From Lineus longissimus (lineage: Eukaryota; Nemertea; Pilidiophora; Heteronemertea; Lineidae), in the NCBI RefSeq assembly GCF_910592395.1, contig NC_088312.1, forward strand, positions 11,968,001-12,032,000: a stretch of 64,000 bases of DNA. Reading direction: 5' to 3'. Below the pieces are notes generated by a model. It saw only the letters and a program-made list of their open reading frames with translations. It did no database searches and was not told where the DNA came from. The position numbers and the translations under genes were made by a program. This document shows, one piece after another, positions 12,501-24,800 of the stretch (position 1 is the first letter of the stretch; each line of letters starts with the position of its first letter).

Positions 12501-15500
12501 GCTAGTCTCCTTAATAGAGAGTTTGTCCTTAATAGAGAGGTGTCCGCTAAGAGAGGTTCTACTGTATATAACACTATTCGATTTCAGAACCTGCTCACTA
12601 ATGCAAGTAAGACCACCAAAACGCTTTTGAATCGACTTGGTGTGTTTACGATGACGGCATTCCACGCGTTGGTGTCGGCAAGATCTCCTATCGCTGCTGC
12701 TAAATACTACAAATCATCAAGGAAGAAACTTCGGCAGCGGCCAAAGTTAAAACGGTAAATAGTTCAATGGCATTGTTTGTGTCGAGGTCATGCAGTGACG
12801 TCATTCGCACATCCGTTTTTGACGTCAATACGTGACATTGCCAAAAAGTGTGCCACATGTGGTAAGCATCTTGGTGAACATTTCACTATGTCTGTTGATG
12901 TGCCATTGCCCACCACGGGTGTGAATGACATAAATTGACTTCTAAAATGGTGTCTTTTTTCTGATGACGTCATTTGCACAGCCTCTGTAGGAAGTTTCAA
13001 CATGTTCAGCAAAAAGGTGAAATGTTGAAAAGGCTTATCTGTTGATTTGGTTTTTTCTCACATGTCTCAGTCGTGTGATGATGTAAATTCTGTTTCTAAG
13101 TGCCATGTATAACATAACATGGAGTGTTTAATTCTTATATATAATCACCTTGGTTGCAGTGTGTTATTGTATTATATGAAACGTACATTGGGCGTTGTTT
13201 TGGCTGCAGCAGATTTGATGTCGCAACTGTAACTGTTTGGGTTGGTACAAAATCTGGAAGCAGTCAAAAAGCAGTTTATTCTTTCAGCCCTGGGAGGTTT
13301 TTGCCCGCGCAGTGCCCAACTCCTGGGCAATTTTTTCAGCAGTGAAAGTACACATGAGGAATTCCGCTTAACGCTCAACACGCCATCTTTGAACAACTCT
13401 ACACACTGAATATTGTCTACTAATCAAGCTGATTCATGTAGAATGGCTGCAGATGGCGTGGCGATTGCTTGAGATTGTCAATCGATGATTTTTCGTTGAC
13501 TATTGACCCTGCCGAGATATCTCGACCGTAGGCGATTTGAACATAAACATCCTGCCGAGATATTTCGGCCGCAGGGCTGAAAGAGTTAAAATTACATTTC
13601 GGTGTTTTATTGAGGTGTTTTAGAAGAGAAGATGATAAAGGTAAAAAGGTACAATTATTGCCCAGTACAATTACACACGTAAGTATGTTTAGCCCCTGCA
13701 GTGTTGAATAGAGCTGGTAAACTCATCAGTGCGCATCGGAGCTAGATTGTACAGAGGCTATAATTGTACCATCTTACCTTGCCTGGAATAAGGCGACTCC
13801 TTATTGCTTTGGGGTCGATGAACCAACAATAATTGCGCTAAGATATGGTTCGTGTCGGCAAACCGTCTGGTTAAATGTTATCAATTCCTACGTAGGTTAC
13901 CCCTGAGATCCTCCCCTAATGAATACGAGTTAGTCAGCCCTGTCAGGTAGGATTGTGTGTATCAGTGCTGTTTATATGTTCTTGTCACAAACTCAAAGTT
14001 TGTCAGTCATGATCCAGTGCTTTGTTTGTGCTGTCACTGGTATTTATGTTTGATTTCAGACATAAAGTTCTGCAGTTTCAGTTCAGGTTCTACATTCAAG
14101 AGTTGGCCCACTCTGAGGATTTGGTTTATGATGTAACTCATAATTATCCAGTGATTTGTTTATTGTTTGTTTGTTTGTGCTTCACTAGAAATGGTGTTTG
14201 ATATCAGTGATTGTTTGTTTGATATTACTGACAAGTTTGCTAGTTGTCTCATATGTGGCTAATGCTGCTAGCTACTATGCACTAGAACCCTGGTTCGATC
14301 CTGGGTGAACCCAGTATTGAATTTCTGGATGAACTGGAAAAAACTGAGGTTCCTTGTAACTGGTGTCTATACCAGGGCAAGCAAACGACCCCACCAAATG
14401 AAAAACATGACTTGCGATGGATTCTACCTCTGGCTGAAGACTGGGTCACCAGGCCAATTGGCACATAACCATAGTGGCATGTGAGAACCACTCATCCTGC
14501 CTTGGAGGAGGAACACTCCCTGGAGGATAACATCTCCGAGTGCAGAGTGAACACTTAGGAAGATGAAGAGAAATTAACAAGTTGCTGGCTTTCAAATAAA
14601 TTACGTAGTTTTATGCTCATTGTCAAACATGTATGTCACTTGTTTTAAGTGTTAAAAAATCAGGAGCATTATTCTAAATTCCAGTGGTTTGTTGTTGGTG
14701 CTTCACTGATTGTTCGTTTGATGTAGTTGATTGTTTGCCATCACTGATAGTTTTAAAATGTCACAGATTGTTTGCATAAGTTTCAATGACCAGGTTTAAC
14801 AGTCTTGTTGGAAGTAACATTCCTTGTTGTTCACGGTAGTTACCGCATACAGTTGTGTCTGGCATTGGTCGGTCAGTTACCGTGTAATTGGTCTTATCAC
14901 TTGTTTACTGCTGCTTTACCATGTTTACCGGAAACGTTGTTTACCGGAAACGTTGTTCCATGTTATAATGTCATGGTCGTTTTCCAGTTCTAGTCAGAAG
15001 TAACATTTCTGGTTGTGTGCAACAGTTGCGTACTACAATGTACATCAGCTATAGTTCATTCTTAAGAGTTTGTTGGTCTACGCTGCATTGGTATTGCATT
15101 ATTTGTAATGCTCCTTTGAGAACTTGGAATCAGCACCACAGCCGTCAGAAGTCAGAACAAGATGGCCAGATTTTGTATCCGGTTATGCATGCACATTGAT
15201 AAGTTACCAAGGTAAATAAGCAGTTGCCAAGGTATACTAATTCATGTGAAGTGTAACCAAATACATAATGTCAAGAAAAAATTACTGCCTACCACAGTGT
15301 TGATTCCGTGGCATCAAAGGATGCATTGTTTTGGCTGCATTACTGGAAATGTTGTTATATGTTATTGATTGTTCGTTTGATTTTCAATAATATTACAAAG
15401 GTCGTCCTCCGGATCGTCCTCGATTGAATATGAGTCGGTCAGTCCTGCAAGGTAAGATGAAGTGTGATATTTGGAGCTATTATGTTCCTGTCAGAATTTA

Positions 15501-18500
15501 CAAGAAGTCGACCAGTCACTATCCAGTGGTTTTTCTGTGCTATCACTGAACATTTTTTTGTTTGATTTCACTGTTTGTGATATCACTGTTTGTGCTGTCA
15601 CTTTATGATATCACTCATTGTATATCACTGTTTGTGATTTCATGGTTTCTGATGTCACTGTTTGTGATATCACTGTTTGTGATGTCACAGTTTGTGATAT
15701 CACTTTGATATCACTTTGATTTCACTGTTTGTGATATCACTGTTTGTGATATCACTTTGTGATATCACTCATTGTATATCACTCTTTGTGATTTCATGGT
15801 TTCTGATGTCACTGTTTGTGATATCACTTTGTGATATCACTTATTGTATAATACTGTTTGTGATTTCATGGTTTCTGATGTCACTGTTTGTGATATCACT
15901 GTTTCTGATGTCACTGTTTGTGATATCACTGTTTGTGATGTCACTGTTTGTGATGTCACTTTGTGATATCACTCATTGTATATCACTGTTTGTGATTTCA
16001 TGGTTTCTGATGTCACTGTTTGTGATATCACTGTTTGTATTGTCACTGTTTGGGATATCACTGTTTGTGATATCACCAATTGGTTTGTGGTTGGATTTTC
16101 ACTGTAGTTTCTCAAACTATGGTGACTTAACCATACCTTTGACATCTCTTGTTGTTTGCAGTCACTTCTGGACTGAGTTTGATAATGGTCTTGCAGTCAC
16201 TATCCAGTGGTTTTATGTTGTACTTTCAAAGGATATCACTAATATGGTTATTTGTTCAGTTTACAATCACTCACTTCACAGTTGTAGTCAGCAGTAACTT
16301 TTCTTGTTGGGAGCAACATTTTTGTAATTTGTATAGCAGGCATCTCATTACATCTTATGCAAAGGATAAAGCAATGCAGACTTTAAGTGTCTTTCTCAAG
16401 GACATAAGAAACTGCAATGATCATTCCGGGAGTTGAACCCACAGCCGCCTGGTAGTGTGTCGAGTGCTCTTATGGCTATGCCACAGGTCTCCTAGTCCAA
16501 TTCTTGAAATTAGCAAAAAGCAGTTGTGCCAGAATTGTGGTTACAAGTTTTACCCACAGAGGAGAGAATTTTGTTTCACATGGCCGTGATTATAATCGCA
16601 GGTTGGAGGAATTAAAACACTGGTTAGTGCGGGGGGGGGGGGGGGCACTCAGAGGGGTGCTCAGTGGTGACTTTAGCATGACCTGTTACAATCTCAACTA
16701 TCAAACAAGTTGAACACTTTTTGTGAGGTTGCTCAAGGTTTTCAAAGCGATGAGAGTCAATACAATGATGCCAAAGATAGTTTTGTGGTGATTTGAGATT
16801 AGGCATGGTAGGCTCACCGCCTTATCACTTAAGCACCTTGGTAAAATATTTGACATCCTTGCACAGATTAACATTTAAGATTGCCGTCTTTGAAAATTCA
16901 AGATGGCCTTAATATGTTATGAATGGGGCTGTCTCTGCTGACAGATGGCATGGCCTCTCAGTGCCCTTTAATGTGTATTGAGCATGTTTTGAGAATAGCT
17001 AAGTGTTGGCACGGTCTGTGGTCAATTCATTAACTGGACACAAGATAGCATCTTCCTGGTGTGTCTTGAGCGGGGACAGGTGACCTAACGACCACCAACA
17101 GGTGGGCCATGGTCAAGTGGTTCGGGGACAATGGTTGTGGAAGTTGACACTCTTTTTTCGGTTGTCTTCTTGTGGTGGGCAGTGATGCCAATCGAAATAA
17201 CGGGTAGATAGATTTTCAACTGAGGCTTATTATACTTGGCAGAATGGTGAAATACAAGAATGCTTCAAGACATTAATCAATTTTGTGGTACACTATACTT
17301 AGCAGAACAGAACTATTTCTACATTCTGCTAAATATAATAAACCATCAGCTATAAGATGAAATTGCACATTTTAGGCCTTGCATGCAGTGATCTTTTTGA
17401 GACAATACCAATCAAGTTGGTTCAAGTTTTGATTTTGGTCAGGTGCTTAGTTTTGCTTTTTTTAAAATTTGTAGACATAATTTTGATTTATTAACTAAAG
17501 TATTTACAGGTTACAGAAAGATACAAGCCCAGGGCTGACGCAATGCATTATTAGCCCTGGGCATAGAAACAAAATTTAACAATACAGATATATACAGTAA
17601 TGGCAATGTAAACATAAAAATCAAAGTATGCCTGCATGAGGAAAAAAATTAAGGAATGTTATGAAATATAAAGAAAAGAATAGAGAAAGTATTGGTGAGA
17701 AGCTAGAGATGTCAACATTGATTAATTTTTTAAGGAAGTTTTGCTTTGCTTTGTTCAGTTTTCGTAATAGCAGGTTTCCTTGGTCATAGATTTTCAATTT
17801 CATTCATCAGTCTGCAAATTATTCAATCATTGTTGAACACCTCATTAAACATCAATCAATGTCTAGTCCCAATCAGCAATTGTGACGAATGCCTTTGTGG
17901 ATGACAGCATTGGAGCATGTTGCAAGCGGCACTCAAGTAGCGTGTTGAGATAATCGCCAGGTCCGGCAATTAACTCAGTCGGACATCGCCACGAGACTGA
18001 CCAGTTGTCAGAGTTTGTCCATCTATTAAATTGTGACCTGTTTAAACTGAGTAACTTTCACACGCACCGAATGGCAGCATCTGAGTGGTCAATTGTAATT
18101 CTGACCACCGCTGGAGAGTGCTGAAGACAGGGGCAGGTGCTGGTCAATGACGGAGGTACTGCTTCACCATTTGTGAGAGTAATTAGCCCCTGGACTCTAG
18201 CACCAGACAGACAAAGACCAAGTGGTCATTTGTGAATTTCGACCAATGATAAAGTGTGCCCAGGACACAGGCACACGCTGGACAGCAGGAAGCTTTATGT
18301 CTGCCAATATGAGTCTATTTAAGCCCCGAACTTGGCACTTGCCAAGACTTTAAGCCAGACCCTGGCACAAGCCATATCAATGTCCCTGTCGCCCCTGATG
18401 TCACGAGGGCATGGGATGCCATCCTTACATGTCCCGAGGGGAGATAATCTGTTATTTTCTGCTTTGTACCCAATTGTTGGACCAGCTCACCATAACTGAC

Positions 18501-18782
18501 ATGTGTCTGACCACAAGACTTGACCAAATTGCACAACATTTGCTTTTGCGAAAGTTAAATTTACCTTTTGTCTGGGTGTTGAATTTGTAATGAGTCTTTG
18601 GCTCCAAACAATCTCATTTTATGTCCTTTGTTCCTTGGTTTTTAGGAGTCGAATTATATCTCCCCTGCTGTTCTGTATCGGAGTTTGAAAAACGGTTGCA
18701 TTTTTATTGTTTGAAGCCTCTAGTGAGGCTGTGTCTCAAAGCAGGTGGTACAGCATGTCTATCTGTTGTGGAAAAAGCGGTG

Positions 18783-18817
<35 letters not shown>

Positions 18818-21800
18818 GTTGACTTATGCAGCAGGCCACAAGCTTCCCCCAGCTATCCCTATACCGACCAGAGTCCTCAATTTGGTGTTTCGTCAGCAAT
18901 CTGTCTCTATCACCTGGTGGTGATTGCGTGTAAGACCGGTAGGAAATTTGCTGACAGAATTGGCTTCCCCTGCCAAGTGCTGGCAGGCAGCTGGCTGTAC
19001 CAGACCTCTTGCTTTACCAAAAAATGGCATATGGCATATTCATTGATCGCATACATATCATAATTTCTGCAGAGTAAGTCAACAGTGGTTCACCTCTCAC
19101 CTTGAAGTACCAATCACATTAAAATCCATTTCAGACAAAAAAAATGATGGAAAAAAATTGTGGGGTGTTTTCTTCGGTTTTTCCTCAGCCCACAACAGAT
19201 GGCAGACGTCTGGAGTTTGAGTGCGGACTCAAAATAACAAATTTGCAGTTTAATTCAAGGAGCTGGCAAATACGATTAAGTCACCAAGATCAAAGGTCAC
19301 AGCCTTGCTTGGTGGTCTTATAAAATGGTTTTATCTTTGGAAAGCCAATTAAATATATGCTATTTCAAGTATTTGGGAGCCATTAAAAGTTTGTTTGCTT
19401 ATACTTGAAGTACTTAAACACGATTGTTGGTGATTCCGATGAATTTGGTTTATTGAATGCTTCAGCATAATTTGGTTATTTTAAGAAATTCTTCAGATTT
19501 ATCAGTTTTTACCTGAAAACTGAGTTATCTCACAAGCTCCTGAACTCAACCTTGATTGTGCAAAATTCACTTTAAGTTTATTGTAGTTGTCAAGGAAAAA
19601 GGGGTGCCAATTATGAGAATATGTTTTGGTAAATTAAATTTTTGAAGTGTTTGCAGATCTGCTTGTTTTTTTCCCCACGCCATATTAATTGAAACAAGGG
19701 GATACAGGAGTGACTAATCAAAAGAAGATATTGTTTGATTAATTTAAAGGCTGGGGGTGTCGATTGGCGGATTAATATTTGAATTATAAGAGTCTTCAAA
19801 ATCCATGAGGGATGAGAACTTATCACTTTTACAAGGATTGTCAATGAGACTGGGTGTGGCAAAACCTTTGGGATCTATTCATTGATAAGCTCTGACAAAA
19901 AGTGTTGAAAAATTTGGCCTCATTTGATGGTTTCTTTGGTTGTGCCTCTTGTGGTTCATTGCTGATTGTGGCCTTTAAATGACCACGTTACCTTGCTTGT
20001 TGTGGTTGAGCGAAATCATCCATGAAGATTCTAGCTGAGAAATAGAGCATGCCGACTGTCAGAAATCTCTGACATGTCTGAAGTTCATACTTTGAAAAAG
20101 GTGTCAGATTTGATACAACCGAAGTGCCTCTCCTATGTGAGATTATTTTTGCAGCAATCTGATAATCATTGCATGTGACTAAATTCTCTCATCTGTGATA
20201 AAAATATCCAACCGCAGACAAGCAATCTTTAAGTCACTTGTCACAGCAATAATTATCCCGCACGGCAGCAATGAAATCACTCGTGAAAATCACTCGTCAT
20301 TTTTTTGACATTCTCATCAACCAGCTACACGTACAATCTGGGGGTGCTGCCCCAAAACCATTTCTCCCCATTTATAAGTTATAATCTCAGTTATAATCTG
20401 TTATTGATTAGACTAACAAAGGCCCCCCTCTGTTACCATTATGGACCACTAACCATCAGTGAGTCAACAAACCAAAGTGGTCGACAATAAGGACTCATGG
20501 ACCTCCATTGTGCCCACATGTCATCAGACTCACAACTCCACTTAAGGCCGTTGCACACTAATTTGGACCTAGAATTCACACATTGATATGTACAAGATGT
20601 ACTTCTTTTCTCCCTCAAGTTCAGTTGAAATGAGCCAGTCAGAATTTTCACATGGACTTGAACTTAGAATTAGTACATTGATGTATACAAGATTTGTTTC
20701 ATTCTACTCAAGTTAAGTTGAAATTAGCTGTGCAGAATTTCCACCCTAACGAAATATAAAAAATGTACAGTTATATGCACTTGATTCATTGCATGTTAAG
20801 TTCTTGTTAGGTGAAATCATTTCCTCTGACATATACCCGGTTGATTATTCAGTGACACGCTTCTGTAAGTTTGATTAAACATGTGGTAGCCCTGACATCT
20901 CGGCAGTCTCACGTCGCTGCTGATGCTGGAAAGAAGGGTCGTCCATTCTGATATCGAATCGCGAATGGATTTGTGCATTTTTGTTTGTGGCGGTTTCTGT
21001 TGTGAATTTCTAACTTGTTGAGTGTGAATCAGTCAGTCTCTGGATATCTCCTGATATAAACGCAATATGTGTCTACTTTATTGACAGTTGTGTGTTATTT
21101 TGTTTGTGGATTATATTGATATTCAAGTGAGGATATTAGGTTGTCTGTTCCTAGTATAAAAAGGACTGGTGTAAACATGAGGACCTTTCCCCTTTTTCGC
21201 CTTCGTAAGAAAACATTGAAAAGGCAAGTATTACAGTGCAGTAAAACCTCTCTATTAAGGACAACCTCGGGACTGACAAGTTCTGTCCTTAATAGAGAGG
21301 TCAAATTGAATGAAAACAACCACTTTAGGACCAAAACTAGTATACTTGATAGAGAGGGTGTCCATAATATAGAGGTGTCTTTTAAGGAAGGTTCCCTGTT
21401 TATGAAAAGTAATGGGTGGTCGCAGAATCAGTGTGACACAGATTATATCAACACATTATATCCAAAAATATCTCAACAAATGTGCATGAACGCCCCTGCT
21501 AAATATCGCCCTTTATCCTGCAAAAAGATTTACAAGATCTTAAAAAACTTCTGTAAAAAACTCATAGATTACATCAGGATTGGTTAAATCAACATTCATG
21601 GCACATTGCTATACAGTATAACCAGCTGATGCCATAGCACTCCTTCTTGGACATCCCAAGGGACCTTAAGGGCTCACAGATGTACTTTAGGGTCTCCCAG
21701 GGGTACCTCAAGGACTCACATCAATGATTCAGTCACGTTTTAATTACCTATGATTCACCCGCAATGATCACACTCCCTGGTGCCATTTGACATGAGTGCG

Positions 21801-24800
21801 AGGTAATTCCTTCTTGATATATTGATAGAAACAATGAATGACTCCATAATGGTGACATTCGTCATGATCGGGAGTCCTCCCTGAATGTTATGCAACCAAG
21901 AGCAAGCGATCCTGTTGGAATTTCCTTGGCGTGTGGATTTGTATTCTCTCGGTTATGACAATGCGAGTTGATTAATCAGTTATGTTGGTGACGAGTTGTT
22001 TTGCCATATGCAAGTAAGTCTCATTCCATTTGCATGGTTTCTGCATCTTTCAATCCTGTTAGTGCCGGTTGCACTTGATAGGAATGAGACTGTCAGTATT
22101 GGCTGCCATTTTTACCATTATAGGAACGCATATTCAAGTGTTGTATTTTGACTAGCCCCTATTTAAAAGTGCTTGAGACAATGCTACGTAGGGTTCTTCA
22201 GACTTGAATGTGTGTTGCTAATAGTCAAATTGGCAGCCATTACTGTACTCCCTGCCCCAATTTGAGATACGCATCCAGTGAAGGATGCAACTTCTGACTG
22301 TGACTGTATCACAGTTTGTGACATAAGTTGACTTGGCAAGGCCTTAAGCCTTCAGGGTCCAAGATGCTGGAAACTGTGCCCCAAATCAAAAGGATTCCAT
22401 TTGTCCCAGGTTCTATGTGCCCTGGGTTTTATATTTGTCCCAGGTTCGATGTGTCCCGGGTTCCATGCAGACAGCCTGGCCATAACCCTCCCTCTCAACT
22501 GGGGAGAGAAAGTACCCGGAATGCATAGAACTAGGACCTGAAAAACTTTTTGATTTGGAGACACATAAAACCTGGGACGCATAGGGATAACCCCCGCATT
22601 GAGAAGTTTGTCTGGTCTGGTGCAACTAAGGCTTGGCTCTGAATGTGTTAAATTATTGATGGCCATCAATAAGTATGTATATTATTTAATCTATTGGCAA
22701 ATTTCAATTTCACAGGAGCATGAATTCTCAGTCATGATTGATAAACAACTCAACACTGAGGTATCAATGATGCATAAACAATGAGGCCTGTTTGTAAACA
22801 ATGCAGAAACAATAAATAATACATAAAAGAAAATCTTAAGAACGTGCTGTAATCAGATTTTTGTAAAAATGTTGGCACGATTCAAAGCGATCAGTTAATA
22901 ATCTCTGTCAAACCTTTTGTTGATATTTCAAAATACACTCCGCTGTTGTGTGCTCTTTGTCCATTAATTAGGATTCTAAATGTACTTGGTCACAGCACTG
23001 ATATCAGTGGTTGCAGCAGTGCATTATACGCTGCTGGTATTTGTAATTGAAAATATGTCAAGTCTCGTTCATCACGGTAGCCCCTGGTGTCGAAACGCAG
23101 GACTGATGGCTTAAAAAATATATCAGTTGTTCTTTCTGAACACTTTTAGAATAGAAATTGATATGCAGTTAGCAGTCTTTCATTGTCGGATCTGTAATGC
23201 TGTGGTGGACCTCAAATCATGTCCAAAACCCTGCCTAATAACTTCACAATGGCAATGTTTATTTCTGTTTAGCTTAGCGTCAAGGAAGTAGCATAAACAC
23301 GGATGGCATACAGTCCAAATCACAAGTGACCTCCGTCCTGCTTCGCATGCGATATGCGTGCCAATGACGCACCAGTGACGCGCTTTATCTCTCTTATGTT
23401 TCGTATAAATTACGTGTGACTTACGCACAACCTATGTGGTGGGTAGCGTGTCTATGATGTGCAGCTGAGGTGCCAATGACACGATTTATGGGATGTCATT
23501 TGGGATTTGGACTGTACAATCAACACGGATGACGGCATACATACATGTAGCTAGCCTTAAAGGGGGACTATAGGCAGGAGCAGAGAGGCAAATTTGGCCA
23601 TCTTCAAGTGACTAGTATACACATTAAGGGCCTTGGTCATGTCAGACTCAGCACTGAATATATTCCTCATACAAGCGTGAATCATTTCTATGTACTGTGA
23701 GATGTGAGAGACCCCTATTGGCGGCTTTGTGTAACTTTATCTTGCCTGCCTAGCTGCTGCCTATATTGTTCCTTTAAGTTCACGTTTGACGTTTTCCAAA
23801 AAAAAAATCACGCTCACGAAAATTTCACATTCAGTATACATCGCTTCCATCCAGCCCTGAAAGCTTCGTGAATGGCTTGCACATCATAATTAACGCTGAA
23901 AGGGTGGATGTCGTCCTGGGTGCCGACAAATGTTACCCAGGTTCGAGATCGACTGGACAATAAGCACCCTGGGTGCCATTACACTAGACAAACAGCACCC
24001 AGCTTCTTCTTCTACACTTTTTCTATACCTACAACCGAGGTTGGCCCAACGCTCACAGAGGTCACGTGTCACGAGAACCATCATTTTGCAAGATGGCGAC
24101 CGTCCCTGTTTCCAACCGGGCTCTAAAAACCTTTCTTTCATCAATTCCATCTTATTCAAACGGGGTATTCGTCTCTAAGGGGAGAGAGATAAAGAACGAT
24201 TAAGTCGAAGTTGTTCAGGGTGAGGAAGGGCCTGATTTTAGGCTGAAAATCTGGTCTTTTTAGCTCAGCTGACAAAGTCAGCAGAGCTAGTCAAATAGCT
24301 ATTCAATTGGTGTCCGTCCTTCCATCCAGCCATCTGTAGACAAAGTTGGGCATTTTGTAATCATACAACCGAGGCACTTCAAATCTAGTCTTGCTTATAA
24401 ACACCGCAGAAAATGTTGCTTACGGAAAAAAATTTGGGCGATTCGACTCAAATTCAGCTCCCCAGGGGGCAAAATGCGTAAATGAAAAAACAATTTTTTG
24501 ACGCTCTATTCCAGCAGATAAAAGCTTGCAATAAAGTTGAAAAGGTCTTCATGATACAGAAGTTTTGATATAAAATAGATTAGTGTCGATTTATATCACC
24601 AGTTGGCGGTAGTGAGCAAAACTGTTGTTTGACCCCGGATGACCCCGCTTTAAATTTCCCGCCGAGATTACCTGGAGAACTATCATCAAGAAAATGGCGG
24701 CGACCTTTTTATTTCTACCGGAGCGATGATTTGTAAGTGACAAATTTTCTTATTTAAGCCTTTACGGAAATGTATTTTGGTACGAAACTTCACACGTTTA

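Noticed and set aside
14060-14086. Third possible mini-exon (27 nt, after ATGTTTGATTTCAG)
   Set aside because: Phase would fit, but the donor (GTTCTA) is poor and the peptide shows no similarity to the two 51-nt candidates.
15716-16297. 193-codon frame of repeated Phe/Val/Ile/Ser, membrane-protein-like
   Set aside because: It is a translation of the GTGATATCAC minisatellite; all its hydrophobicity comes from the repeat and it lies within an intron.
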